Below are positions 1 to 8,223 of a stretch of DNA of 64,000 bases, piece after piece. Made by a program: the position numbers and the translations under genes. The notes beneath the pieces are model-generated. The model saw only the letters and a list, made by a program, of their open reading frames with translations, ran no database searches and had not been told where the DNA came from. Source of the stretch: Thermoplasmata archaeon (GTDB lineage Archaea > Thermoplasmatota > Thermoplasmata > Thermoplasmatales > Thermoplasmataceae); NCBI GenBank assembly GCA_021820525.1, contig JAKADM010000001.1, forward strand, positions 294,620 through 358,619. The letters run 5' to 3'. Within the stretch, counting starts at the first letter, position 1. The number at the start of each line of letters is the position of its first letter.

Positions 1-216
1 GTTGTTACAGCCATAAGGTATGGAATTGCTGGGAAATTAAATATCCTTATATCCGTACTTTTTGTGCTTGGTGGGATCAGTGGAGGTTGGATTGGAGCTA
101 AAATATCAAGCCAGATGCCAAGAAGAACACTGACATATGTGTTTTCCGGGATAATAATCGCAGTCGCCATATATGTGATGATCCTGAATGCAAATTACTT
201 TTTCAGTTCCCTTTAA
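1..216 (+). CDS. TauE/SafE-family permease, C-terminal end (partial)
   Basis: The reading frame is open from the first base of the window to a TAA at 214-216 and gives the last 71 residues of a membrane protein. Two hydrophobic segments are separated by a loop with GGWIGAK and a basic PRR turn. This is the usual end of the TauE/SafE (DUF81) anion permease family, whose last two helices carry a G-x-x-x-G-A-x-hydrophobic motif before a short basic loop. Family members export sulfite, sulfoacetate or related anions, but the substrate cannot be read from this fragment. The start lies upstream of the window. Family call is moderately sure, function is not. Confidence 0.6.
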   Translation, partial: VVTAIRYGIAGKLNILISVLFVLGGISGGWIGAKISSQMPRRTLTYVFSGIIIAVAIYVMILNANYFFSSL

Positions 217-280
217 GCACAATAAATTTTTCAAATATTTTTTTCTCATTCCCGGGAATCCAGATATGTAATGATAAACC

Positions 281-289
281 TTATTATAT
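281..289 (+). promoter_or_regulatory. TATA box for the PPC-domain gene
   Basis: The string ttattatat is centred about 24 bp before the ATG at 309, and no purine-rich ribosome binding site lies between. This spacing fits a leaderless archaeal transcript. Confidence 0.5.
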
Positions 290-308
290 GTAATAACAAT
301 CAAAACAA

Positions 309-725
309 ATGAAATATGCAATAGACGGTGAATTTATAATAGTAAAGATGGAGGCAGAGGATGACCTTCTAGCCTCCATAGAGAAGGTCGCAAAGGAGAC
401 AGAAATTAAGGCTGGCTTTGTCATGTCAGGGATTGGAGGTGTGAAGAACCTGGAGATTGGTTCGCTGAAAGGAAAGACCCATGTGAGGGAGAGAATAGAT
501 GAGGTTCAGGAAATAGTTTCCCTTTCCGGTTCCATATCTGAGGATGACCCCGTATTGCACATTCATATTTCAGTGGCCGGAATTTCCCATCATGCCTTTG
601 GCGGTCATCTCTTTATGGGAACTGTTTACCCCTTCGCAGAAATAGTGATTAAAAAGTTCCCCAATATCAAAATGAAGAGGAAGTTGAATGAGAACAGCTC
701 CTTTAAGGAGCTGGAATTTTCATAA
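309..725 (+). CDS. PPC-domain (DUF296) DNA-binding-like protein
   Basis: The 138-residue product is a complete single PPC/DUF296 domain. It has the early GxGG turn (residues 41-44), a histidine cluster (LHIH at 83-86, HH at 94-95) and GGH at 98-100. In prokaryotic relatives these histidines bind a metal and the protein forms a trimer. In plants the same domain sits in AT-hook DNA-binding proteins, which is the source of the name. The prokaryotic function is not known. The gene stands alone: it is convergent with the dehydrogenase downstream (2 bp gap) and has its own TATA box. Confidence 0.8.
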   Translation: MKYAIDGEFIIVKMEAEDDLLASIEKVAKETEIKAGFVMSGIGGVKNLEIGSLKGKTHVRERIDEVQEIVSLSGSISEDDPVLHIHISVAGISHHAFGGHLFMGTVYPFAEIVIKKFPNIKMKRKLNENSSFKELEFS

Positions 726-727
726 AA

Positions 728-1777
728 TTACTCATCATTTATAATTGACAGGATAAGTTCCCTGTGCCATTCTTTCTTTTCCCTTAATTTCGAAAGTATA
801 TAATCCACATCCTTCTGTCCCACATTATAATCCTTCAGGCTCCTCTTCAGACCCAGGGAATTGATGAACGACCTTACAAGAAAGGCTGCATTTTCAGGGT
901 CCTCCTTTTGAGGATTATTTCCGGTGATTGTTGCAGCAATCATGCTCATCTCCTCTGGGTACATCTTCGCATAATATTCCATAACCTTTGGAAGTGTTAT
1001 GCACGATGTTATGCCATGGGGAATCTCAAATTTTGCCCCAAGAACCTTTCCAAGATTATGGCTCACACCCATAGGTGAATCATAAACCTGGAAGTAGGAA
1101 TACCAGGAAGCAATTTGACACCTGAGCCTTGATTCAAGATCGCTGGATGAAAGGTTGTTGAAAAGAATCCTTATGGCCTCAAGTGCAGCAGTCCTTGAAA
1201 TATCCAATATGTTTGGCTGTATGATTGTTTCCACTGCGTGATCAAGCGATCTTATACCGGTGGATCGCCACAGAACGTCGGGAGTTTCTCTTGTAAATTC
1301 AGGATCGAGAATGACCATATTTGGAGTTATTCTCTTATCTCTTATGCCCTCCTTCTCTCCCCCTATGGTGTATCCTGCAATATGGGAAAATTCTGAGGCC
1401 GATAGGGTGGTAGGAATGGCTATGTGCAATATATTCAGATCATAATAGTATTTTATAACCTTGGCCGCGTCGGTAACGCTTCCTCCCCCAATAGATATGA
1501 TGCCGTTGCATCCCCTGTTCCTGTAAAGTTCAGTTGCGTGTTCAATTTCTTCCATTGGGGAATGCTGTGTAATCTGGTTCATTATGGCATATTCAACCCC
1601 CAGTGTATTAATGAATGCATTGAACGATTTTGTTTCGGAAACTGATTTGCTTGTTAATATGAGCACATTCCTTATCTTATGCTGGCTCAATATGGAGTTG
1701 ATCTTTGATGACGCATTCTGTCCGTACAGGATTTTATCTATGGGAAGATAGTTAAATTCTTCAATCAAGAGTACCAC
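728..1777 (-). CDS. Iron-containing alcohol dehydrogenase, maleylacetate reductase-like
   Basis: The 349-residue protein has the Fe-ADH fold: an NAD(P)-binding GGGSVTDAAK motif at 97-106, an IPTT stretch at 121-124, the metal-site pair D179-H180 within SLDHAVE, and later metal-site histidines in the VSHNLGK and PHG motifs. The overall pattern is closest to the maleylacetate reductase/Fe-ADH group. It is the last gene of the homogentisate operon, and its start overlaps the 3' end of the homogentisate dioxygenase gene by 13 nt, so it is translationally coupled. No enzyme of the standard homogentisate route is an Fe-ADH, so the substrate is open. It might reduce a ring-cleavage product or a side aldehyde. 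Confidence 0.75.
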   Translation of the reverse strand: MVLLIEEFNYLPIDKILYGQNASSKINSILSQHKIRNVLILTSKSVSETKSFNAFINTLGVEYAIMNQITQHSPMEEIEHATELYRNRGCNGIISIGGGSVTDAAKVIKYYYDLNILHIAIPTTLSASEFSHIAGYTIGGEKEGIRDKRITPNMVILDPEFTRETPDVLWRSTGIRSLDHAVETIIQPNILDISRTAALEAIRILFNNLSSSDLESRLRCQIASWYSYFQVYDSPMGVSHNLGKVLGAKFEIPHGITSCITLPKVMEYYAKMYPEEMSMIAATITGNNPQKEDPENAAFLVRSFINSLGLKRSLKDYNVGQKDVDYILSKLREKKEWHRELILSIINDE

Positions 1778-2907
1778 GACTTCATATAGTTTTTATCATC
1801 AATAATCTTTCCCACATCTGTAAGAAGCAATGGGTCATAGGTTTCAATCATCACTGCAACCTCATCTGTGCTGTCCTTTCCGATGGAAGATTCCACAGCT
1901 CCGGGCTGGGGTCCATGGGTTAAGCCCCTCACATGCAATGTCACCGATCCTGGTTCAATACCTTTCCTGCTCATGAAATTTCCTGAAGAATAAAATAGGA
2001 ACTCATCCACGTCTATATTGTTGTGGTAATAGGATATGGGTATGCTCCTTGGATGGAAATCAAAAAGCCTTGGGAGAAAGGTTGCAACCATCATGGATTT
2101 GGATGAAAATGTTTCATGGACAGGTGGTGGCTGGTGAAGCTTTCCCACAATTGGAGCCATTGATTTTACATTTATGGCAAATGGGAAAAGGTAGCCATCC
2201 CACCCAACCACATCCATTGGACTTCTATCAAACTCCTCAACCACATACCTGTCTGAATATTCCACATAAAGATTGAACTTCCCTTCCGATATATGGGGCT
2301 TTCCAAGAATTGGGTGGCGGATGTCCCTTGTATAATAGGGCGTGCCCTCTTTGAGCTGGCCATATCTGTTTATGTACCTGTCTGGTATTTTGAGATCATC
2401 CATTGTATTTAAAATCAGGAAATATGAATCCTTTGTGTATTCCATTTTGAACATCAGGCCTTTTGGAACATAGACATAGTCGCCCTGTCTGAATTCCAGT
2501 TCCCCTATTGGGCATATCAATTTGCCTTCCCCTACATGGACAAAAAACAGCATTTCGTAAAGAGCGTTTCTGTAAAAATCTTGATTTGTCTTTTCTGGCC
2601 TGAAAATCTGTATCTGCACTCTACTGTTTGCAAGTATGGTTTTTCTACCATCGATCAGATCGCCATATGGTTCCAGATTTTGAGTTTTCAAATGGCGATG
2701 TATTGACGGTTCGTCCAACAATCTGTATCCCTGCTTCTGTTCTGTCCTGTAACCCCTTATCCTGGTGGGTTCATTGAGATGATATATTAACGAATATACC
2801 CCCTCAAAGCTGTCCTCCCCAAAAAGCTCCTCCCTTCTTAAATTTTCCTTACTGTCATAGGTATGCCTGCTCTCAGGCACCTCTCCCTGCTTAACATAAA
2901 ACACCAT
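1765..2907 (-). CDS. hmgA: Homogentisate 1,2-dioxygenase
   Basis: This 380-residue enzyme opens the aromatic ring of homogentisate to give maleylacetoacetate, using Fe(II) and O2. The double cupin is visible, and the metal ligands match the family: H295 (YYHNN), E302 (VDEF) and H331 (THGPQ), the same order and spacing type as in human HGD. It is shorter than the animal enzymes (about 445 residues), as expected for the compact archaeal/bacterial form. The ATG follows a GGTGAT ribosome binding site, and only 1 bp separates it from the fumarylacetoacetase gene upstream. Third gene of the operon. Confidence 0.9.
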   Translation of the reverse strand: MVFYVKQGEVPESRHTYDSKENLRREELFGEDSFEGVYSLIYHLNEPTRIRGYRTEQKQGYRLLDEPSIHRHLKTQNLEPYGDLIDGRKTILANSRVQIQIFRPEKTNQDFYRNALYEMLFFVHVGEGKLICPIGELEFRQGDYVYVPKGLMFKMEYTKDSYFLILNTMDDLKIPDRYINRYGQLKEGTPYYTRDIRHPILGKPHISEGKFNLYVEYSDRYVVEEFDRSPMDVVGWDGYLFPFAINVKSMAPIVGKLHQPPPVHETFSSKSMMVATFLPRLFDFHPRSIPISYYHNNIDVDEFLFYSSGNFMSRKGIEPGSVTLHVRGLTHGPQPGAVESSIGKDSTDEVAVMIETYDPLLLTDVGKIIDDKNYMKSWYS

Positions 2908-2908
2908 A

Positions 2909-3763
2909 TCATATCACCCTGTTTTCCAATACACCAATGGACTCTGATTCTATTCTCACCAGATCTCCTTTTTTAATCCAGTCCTGATCACCATTATTCC
3001 TTTCGAACTTGCACCCACCAGGAAATGTTCCCGTCATGATTACATCTCCCCTTCTTAAATTTGATTCCATAGATGCATGGGAGATCAGTTCTGCAATTGA
3101 CCAGTATATCTGGTTAAGGTTAGAATCTGAAAAGGGCTGACCATTAATGTATGATCTGACCCTTATGTTAAAAGATTTCCCATCATAAAAATTCATTATC
3201 TCTTCAATGGGTGTAATATAAGGACCCATGCTCGTTGCAAAATCCTTTGATTTCGATGGCCCAAGATTCAGCTTTGATTCAGTGATCCATATATCCCTGG
3301 CACTCCAGTCATTCATTATGGTGACACCTGCAATGAACTCCAGTGCATCTTCCTTTCTTATATTCCTCCCGTTCTTACCAATTATGAAACCAAGTTCAAC
3401 CTCCAGATCCATTCTTCTGGTAAAGGATGGATAGGGTACATCCATCTTTGAACCGTAAAGGCTGGAATTGCTGGTATAGTAGTATACCGGAATTTCATAC
3501 CATTCCTTAAGCATCTCCAGGCCCCTGGTTTTTCTGGAATTTTTTGCATGCTCCTCAAAGGCATAGAAGTCACGTATCTGTCCCGGTGAGTCGAGAGGTG
3601 GCATGAAAAATTCCGGATCTCCCAGCCGATCCATGCCTCCATTATCCTTTAGATTGAGGAGTTCTATGGTATCCTCCTTTCTGTCAGATGCGTCGAAGAA
3701 ATTATTTCCATCGTAAATGAATTTTTTAACTTTTCCCTCGAATGAAGCTATGCCTGCCTTCAT
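2909..3763 (-). CDS. Fumarylacetoacetase-family hydrolase
   Basis: The 284-residue protein has the FAH fold with the metal-site acidic residues E121 and E123 (DLEVELG) and D152 (NDWSARD). An earlier DFYAFEEH segment puts D65 and H72 seven residues apart, like the D-x6-H pair that includes the catalytic histidine of true fumarylacetoacetase (DFYSS..HA). This supports cleavage of fumarylacetoacetate to fumarate and acetoacetate, rather than one of the many other FAH-fold reactions. It starts directly after the stop codon of HPD and precedes homogentisate dioxygenase, so the operon supplies steps 1, 2 and 4 of the pathway. The isomerase step is not visible. Confidence 0.85.
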   Translation of the reverse strand: MKAGIASFEGKVKKFIYDGNNFFDASDRKEDTIELLNLKDNGGMDRLGDPEFFMPPLDSPGQIRDFYAFEEHAKNSRKTRGLEMLKEWYEIPVYYYTSNSSLYGSKMDVPYPSFTRRMDLEVELGFIIGKNGRNIRKEDALEFIAGVTIMNDWSARDIWITESKLNLGPSKSKDFATSMGPYITPIEEIMNFYDGKSFNIRVRSYINGQPFSDSNLNQIYWSIAELISHASMESNLRRGDVIMTGTFPGGCKFERNNGDQDWIKKGDLVRIESESIGVLENRVI

Positions 3764-4849
3764 TTACAGATTTCCCCTTCTTGCCTGATCTCTCTCTATG
3801 GACTCAAAAAGTGCCTTAAAGTTCCCCTTTCCAAAGGATGTTGCCCCCTTTCTCTGAATTATCTCATAGAAGAAGGTTGGCCTGTCACCTGTTGGTTTTG
3901 TAAATATTTGCAGCAAATAACCGTCGTCATCCCTGTCCACAAGAATGTTATATTTTTTCAATTCGTTGAAATCCTCATCGATTTTTCCTACCCTCTCTGC
4001 AAGATTGACATAGTAGCTTTCCGGTGTTGACTGAAACTCGATCCCCATTGCCTTCATCTGCTTTACAGTGCTTATAATATCATCTGTGTGAAGGGCAATG
4101 TGCTGTACCCCAGGCATATGATAATAATCAAGATATTCCTGAATCTGTGATTTCTTCTTTCCCTTTGCCGGTTCATTTATGGGAAAAACGATCTTTCTGT
4201 TGTTATATTGCACCACCTTTGACCTCAATGCTGTATATTCTGTACTGATATCCTTATCGTCAAAGCTTATCAAAGGTTCAAAACCCATTCCGTCCACATA
4301 ATAGTTTACCCAGCTATCCATCTTATTCTCTTCCACGTTTCCCACAATGTGGTCAAATCTCCTGATGCCCGCATCCTTCTGGGTTTCATCATCAACCTTT
4401 ACAAACCCTGGCAGATATTCTCCATCATATTCCCCAGTGTCAATTAAAGAATGTATGGTTTCCCCATATGTATATGCGGTTGATCTATATATTGATCCAT
4501 TGTCGGTCTTAATCCTTTGAGGTTCGTCAACCCTCACAATCTTTCTTTCCCTAAATTCTGATATGGTTTCGTTCAGGTCATTAACCTTTATGGATATGTC
4601 CTTCACGCCGTCGCCGTGAAGTTTAACGTGTTCTGCAATGAGTGAATCAGGCATTAAGGAGTTTGTAACCATCACTCTAACCTTCCCCTGTTCAAGCAGG
4701 TAGGATACCCTGTCCCTCACACCAGTCTCAGGCCCTGCGTAAGCCAGAACCTTAAAACCCAATCCGAATTTATGGTAATAGGCCCATTGCCTGGCTGATC
4801 CGACATAAAATTCCACATAGTCTACCTTTTCCAAAGCCTTGGCACTCAT
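3764..4849 (-). CDS. hpd: 4-hydroxyphenylpyruvate dioxygenase
   Basis: This 361-residue enzyme turns 4-hydroxyphenylpyruvate into homogentisate with Fe(II) and O2. It has two vicinal-oxygen-chelate domains. The C-terminal one carries the 2-His-1-Glu iron site: H167 (FDHIVG), H250 (VQHIALHTDDI) and E329 (FFYEIIQRKG). The last motif and the short C-terminal helix are typical of HPD and separate it from hydroxymandelate synthase with fair confidence. It is the first gene of the operon. Its ATG has a TATA-like box about 25 bp upstream and no ribosome binding site, which fits a leaderless start. Confidence 0.93.
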   Translation of the reverse strand: MSAKALEKVDYVEFYVGSARQWAYYHKFGLGFKVLAYAGPETGVRDRVSYLLEQGKVRVMVTNSLMPDSLIAEHVKLHGDGVKDISIKVNDLNETISEFRERKIVRVDEPQRIKTDNGSIYRSTAYTYGETIHSLIDTGEYDGEYLPGFVKVDDETQKDAGIRRFDHIVGNVEENKMDSWVNYYVDGMGFEPLISFDDKDISTEYTALRSKVVQYNNRKIVFPINEPAKGKKKSQIQEYLDYYHMPGVQHIALHTDDIISTVKQMKAMGIEFQSTPESYYVNLAERVGKIDEDFNELKKYNILVDRDDDGYLLQIFTKPTGDRPTFFYEIIQRKGATSFGKGNFKALFESIERDQARRGNL

Positions 4850-4870
4850 AATTAATAATGACTAAAACAG

Positions 4871-4880
4871 TATATTATCA
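4871..4880 (-). promoter_or_regulatory. TATA box of the homogentisate operon
   Basis: On the minus strand tgataatata lies about 22-31 bp before the hpd ATG. No other A/T box is better placed. Confidence 0.5.
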
Positions 4881-4905
4881 TTTCCATACCTCATATGGGA
4901 ATAAA

Positions 4906-4920
4906 TCAGTATGTTACTGA
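4906..4920. promoter_or_regulatory. Inverted repeat upstream of the hpd TATA box (candidate operator)
   Basis: TCAGTA-TGT-TACTGA is a perfect 6-bp inverted repeat with a 3-bp centre. It sits 26-40 bp upstream of the presumed TATA box, in the divergent gap between the homogentisate operon and the pilin-like gene. Archaeal activators of the Lrp type often bind upstream of BRE/TATA, so this could be an activator site. Function is inferred from position only. Confidence 0.35.
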
Positions 4921-5114
4921 ATGGCAGAGTGGGTTATTAAAAAAAATTTTTTTTCGAATATAATTAATCTTTTTTTATGATGTTTAAGGGATGTCCACAA
5001 TGAAAATCTTCTCCTTAATGCATTCATTATACTGAAGAGTTGTAATTTTACCAACGTGGATCAAAGCTTCTTAAACCGAAAGAGATTTTAGTTAGATGGC
5101 ATTATAAGTCCGTT

Positions 5115-5567
5115 ATGAAAGATGTATATAAACAGGATAGGGGTGTTACTCCCATAATTGCAACTATCCTCCTGATTGGAATTACTGTAATCCTTGCAGC
5201 AACACTCATAGCCATCCTTTCAACATTCAACAATTCATCACACATACACAACCTTGATTCCCAGGAATATCTTTCAGGGCCTTACAATAGTACGGGTGCC
5301 AATACATATTATCTCAATGTTACAAGTACCAGCCAGCTTGTTCCCCTTGGGCAGGTAAATGTAGAAATATTTAACGGATCGACCCTGGTTTATTCAGGGA
5401 ATCTTCTTAACAAATCTTCAAAAGGCATAACCATAACTGATACAGTTTCAGATCAACTGTCTGCAGGTAATTCCATAATTATAGAAATGAGTGGAAAACA
5501 AAATAAAATTACAAGCATGACCCTTATCTATGCATCTACCGTTTTTGCAACAGTAACCCCAACATAA
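5115..5567 (+). CDS. Archaeal type IV pilin-like protein (DUF1628 N-terminus)
   Basis: The 150-residue protein begins with a short basic leader, then DRG followed by VTPIIATILLIGITVILAA, a long hydrophobic helix. This is the archaeal pilin N-terminal signature (class III signal peptide). A prepilin peptidase would be expected to cut after the glycine at about residue 10. The remainder is a Ser/Thr/Asn-rich beta-type domain with several N-x-S/T sites, as in exposed surface proteins. It is divergent from the homogentisate operon and convergent with the DUF255 gene. A second protein of this kind is at the far end of the window. No pilus ATPase or membrane platform gene lies nearby. Confidence 0.8.
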   Translation: MKDVYKQDRGVTPIIATILLIGITVILAATLIAILSTFNNSSHIHNLDSQEYLSGPYNSTGANTYYLNVTSTSQLVPLGQVNVEIFNGSTLVYSGNLLNKSSKGITITDTVSDQLSAGNSIIIEMSGKQNKITSMTLIYASTVFATVTPT

Positions 5568-5571
5568 AAAA

Positions 5572-7578
5572 TTAATTTTTTGTTTCTTTCAATAACCTCT
5601 CTGCAAGTTCTTCAAATTGGACATTCTCCATGAGACAGGATTTGCTGTTGCACAATGAATATTTACCCTTTTCTGAGCCTTCTTTTATAAATATTATGCT
5701 GCCCCTGTATCCCATTTTTCTTAAAGCATTCCTGAATACTCTGGCCTTTTCTCCATCCATATCCTCTCCCTTTATGGAAAAGGTATTTTCCTCCATAAGG
5801 TAATTCTCTGTCCTGAATGTGAAATATGCAGGATATTCCCTCATGTTTTTCTGGCCCTCCTCTGTAGCCGGGACATTGAATGGAAGAAATATGCCATAAA
5901 ATTTCAATATGGACAGAACTCTTTCGTAGGCTGAAAATTGAGATGGGAAGGCAGAATCTTCCTGTGACTGTATATTTCCTGTGAACTTTGCAAAACCCTC
6001 CCTCTTCAATTGTTCCATTTCCCTGATTATGTTCTCATTAGCCTCATTCATAATTTGCTCAACTATTTTGGCATTTGAATTCTCAGGAAATACCATGGAA
6101 TAGGCAAGAAGTCCCAGGGATATGAATACGTAGTCTGAGAGAAATCCATCGATCTTCCTGCCATTTTCGTATTTTAGGTGAAGAATTTTATTGGAATCCA
6201 TGAGGTTTTCGGTAATATATTTGTAAAGAGATTTTATCTCGTCTCTGTAATCTTCCCGTCCTGTGGCCATATATGCTCGGGAAAGGGCATAAAGAAGGAA
6301 ACCGTTAATATCAGCGCATATCTTCATGTCTGTTTGTGGATGTTTCCTTGCCATCCTTCTTTCCCTCAGTGTTTCAAGGGAATCCTTTATATCACGGCTC
6401 AGCCAGAATAATCCATGTTCAATAAACTTGTCTGTGCTCTTTCTTCCATTGTCAAGATAGAGTATATTTCTTCCATTTGACAATCCCCTTGGCTCTTCGA
6501 TATAGTTCCCATCCTCAGATATGTTAAATCTTATGGCAAAGTTTTCATAATCTTCTCTCAGGATGTTCTTAAGTTCAACAGAACTCCATGTATAGAATTT
6601 TCCCTCAATGCCTTCGCTATCTGCATCTATTGCGGTATAAAAGGCACCATCCCCGGACTTCATATTTTCTCTCAAAAATGAGACAATTTCCATTATCATT
6701 TCATCATATACTTTCTTCCCTGTGACCTCAAAGAGAGAAGAAAGGCCATTTATGAAGGATGCCTGATCATAGAGCATTTTTTCAAAATGGGGAATCTTCC
6801 ATCCTGTATCTGTTGCATATCTGTGAATTCCTTTCCCGACATGGTCGTAAATTCCACCCATTCTTATGGCAGCCACAGTCCTCTCACTCATTTCAAGAGC
6901 ATCTTTATTCCCATATTTTTTGTAATAGCTTGCGAGGAATGATAGATTGTGAGGGGTTGGGAACTTTATACCTCTTCCAAAGCCCCCATATTCGGGATCA
7001 TACATTCTTGATAACTGCCTGAATGCTGTTTCAACCGATTCCATACTGGCTCCCTGAATGGTCAGGAGTTTTTTTGAACTTCCACCCTTCTCGTTCTGCC
7101 TTGCTGTGGAAATTATATTTTGAGGATCATTCTTCCAGATATCCCCGATGCTCGTGATAAGCTCCACAAGGCCCATGTTTCCATTCCTGCTCTCCCTTGG
7201 GAGATAGGTAAATGCAAAGGCAGGCTTCAGTTCCGGTGTCAGGATTATATTGAGAGGCCATCCTGCTGACCCTGTTGTCCTCTGTGCAAAATCTATGAAA
7301 TAAGAATCCACGTCAGGCCTCTCCTCCCTGTCTACCTTAATGCATACAAATATGGAATTCATCAGTTCTCCAACCTCAGGCACACTGAAGCTTTCCCTCT
7401 CCATAACGTGGCACCAGTGGCATGTGGAATATCCCACACTTACAAATAACAGTTTATTTTCTTTCTTAGCTTTCTGAAAAGCCTCCTCACCCCATGGATA
7501 CCAGTCAACTGGATTTGTAGAATGTTGCTGTAAATAGGGGCTCATTTCACCCTGAAGATGATTCAGTTTTGCACTCAA
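5572..7578 (-). CDS. Thioredoxin-domain protein of the YyaL/DUF255 family
   Basis: The 668-residue protein has an N-terminal thioredoxin-like domain with STCHWCHVM (C53, C56), preceded by the family hallmark [12 protein letters not shown] at 19-30. A long alpha/alpha-barrel-like region follows, with motifs such as [19 protein letters not shown] and AIDADSEG. Proteins of this type (bacterial YyaL, mammalian SPATA20) are widespread, but their reaction is not established. A redox role or a sugar-epimerase-like barrel has been suggested from fold alone. Translation appears to start at a TTG with no ribosome binding site. The start codon is 55 bp from that of the divergent phosphatase gene. Confidence 0.85.
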   Translation of the reverse strand: MSAKLNHLQGEMSPYLQQHSTNPVDWYPWGEEAFQKAKKENKLLFVSVGYSTCHWCHVMERESFSVPEVGELMNSIFVCIKVDREERPDVDSYFIDFAQRTTGSAGWPLNIILTPELKPAFAFTYLPRESRNGNMGLVELITSIGDIWKNDPQNIISTARQNEKGGSSKKLLTIQGASMESVETAFRQLSRMYDPEYGGFGRGIKFPTPHNLSFLASYYKKYGNKDALEMSERTVAAIRMGGIYDHVGKGIHRYATDTGWKIPHFEKMLYDQASFINGLSSLFEVTGKKVYDEMIMEIVSFLRENMKSGDGAFYTAIDADSEGIEGKFYTWSSVELKNILREDYENFAIRFNISEDGNYIEEPRGLSNGRNILYLDNGRKSTDKFIEHGLFWLSRDIKDSLETLRERRMARKHPQTDMKICADINGFLLYALSRAYMATGREDYRDEIKSLYKYITENLMDSNKILHLKYENGRKIDGFLSDYVFISLGLLAYSMVFPENSNAKIVEQIMNEANENIIREMEQLKREGFAKFTGNIQSQEDSAFPSQFSAYERVLSILKFYGIFLPFNVPATEEGQKNMREYPAYFTFRTENYLMEENTFSIKGEDMDGEKARVFRNALRKMGYRGSIIFIKEGSEKGKYSLCNSKSCLMENVQFEELAERLLKETKN

Positions 7579-7603
7579 AATATCACAGTCTTAGATATAC
7601 TCA

Positions 7604-7617
7604 ATATTTATATTATT
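7604..7617. promoter_or_regulatory. Shared TATA-like stretch for two divergent leaderless genes
   Basis: The A/T run atatttatattatt lies about midway between the TTG at 7578 (minus) and the GTG at 7633 (plus), roughly 26 bp from each. Both genes lack a ribosome binding site, so one A/T box may serve transcription in both directions. Confidence 0.4.
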
Positions 7618-7632
7618 TTATTATCTCCAGTC

Positions 7633-8223
7633 GTGACAAAAACAGGTATATTTATAAGGCACGGAGAAAGCACCGCTAATTCAACAGGAGTTGTTTCCCA
7701 TGATCTTGAGGGATATCCCCTGACAGAAAAGGGGCGAAAGCAGGCAAACCATACAGGCCAGGTACTTTCAGATATCAGGGATAAAATAGATAATATTGTG
7801 GTGAGTCCCCTGCAGAGAACAATACAGACAGCTGAAGAGGTTATGCGGGGAATGGAGTATTCAGGAAAATACATCATAGACAATGACCTTAGGGAGACTT
7901 TCCTTGGGCCATACAACAATGGACCGGTTTCGGCCCTTCCTAAAATCCATTCTTCCAAATATGGAATTGAACCTTTTGAGGAGAATGGGGAAAGGCTCTT
8001 CCGGTGCGCAATGAAATATGAGGGGCTTTCCATATTTGTTTCCCACAACCTTCCCATTAAGGCTCTGATCTGCAAATTAATTAACTTGCATGAAGAGGAT
8101 GCAGGAGGCATAGATATTAAAAATGCAAGCATGACAGTTATTGACTTTGATAATTTAAGGATCCTTTCCATCGGTTCTCTCAGAATCTCTGAGGATTTAT
8201 TGAAGAGGCTTTCCTCCTATTGA
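7633..8223 (+). CDS. Histidine phosphatase family protein
   Basis: The protein belongs to the phosphoglycerate mutase-like/histidine phosphatase superfamily. It shows the phosphohistidine motif FIRHGES near the start, SPLQRTIQTAE, and a second histidine in FVSHNLPIKAL. The substrate is unknown; relatives act on sugar phosphates, alpha-ribazole phosphate or phosphoproteins. I chose the GTG at 7633 (196 residues). An in-frame ATG at 7558 would add a hydrophobic, poorly conserved-looking tail and would overlap the start of the divergent gene. The GTG has a TATA-like box at the correct distance. The gene ends inside the 3' end of the convergent MFS gene (27-bp overlap). Confidence 0.8.
   Translation: MTKTGIFIRHGESTANSTGVVSHDLEGYPLTEKGRKQANHTGQVLSDIRDKIDNIVVSPLQRTIQTAEEVMRGMEYSGKYIIDNDLRETFLGPYNNGPVSALPKIHSSKYGIEPFEENGERLFRCAMKYEGLSIFVSHNLPIKALICKLINLHEEDAGGIDIKNASMTVIDFDNLRILSIGSLRISEDLLKRLSSY

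Noticed and set aside
4977..5035. Possible C/D-box guide RNA (ATGATGT ... CTGA, about 59 nt apart) before the pilin gene
   Set aside because: The C box is imperfect, no convincing C' and D' boxes are present, and the terminal stem is weak. Not reported as a gene.
7608..8171. Long minus-strand frame opposite the histidine phosphatase
   Set aside because: No family features and fully antisense to a gene with clear catalytic motifs.
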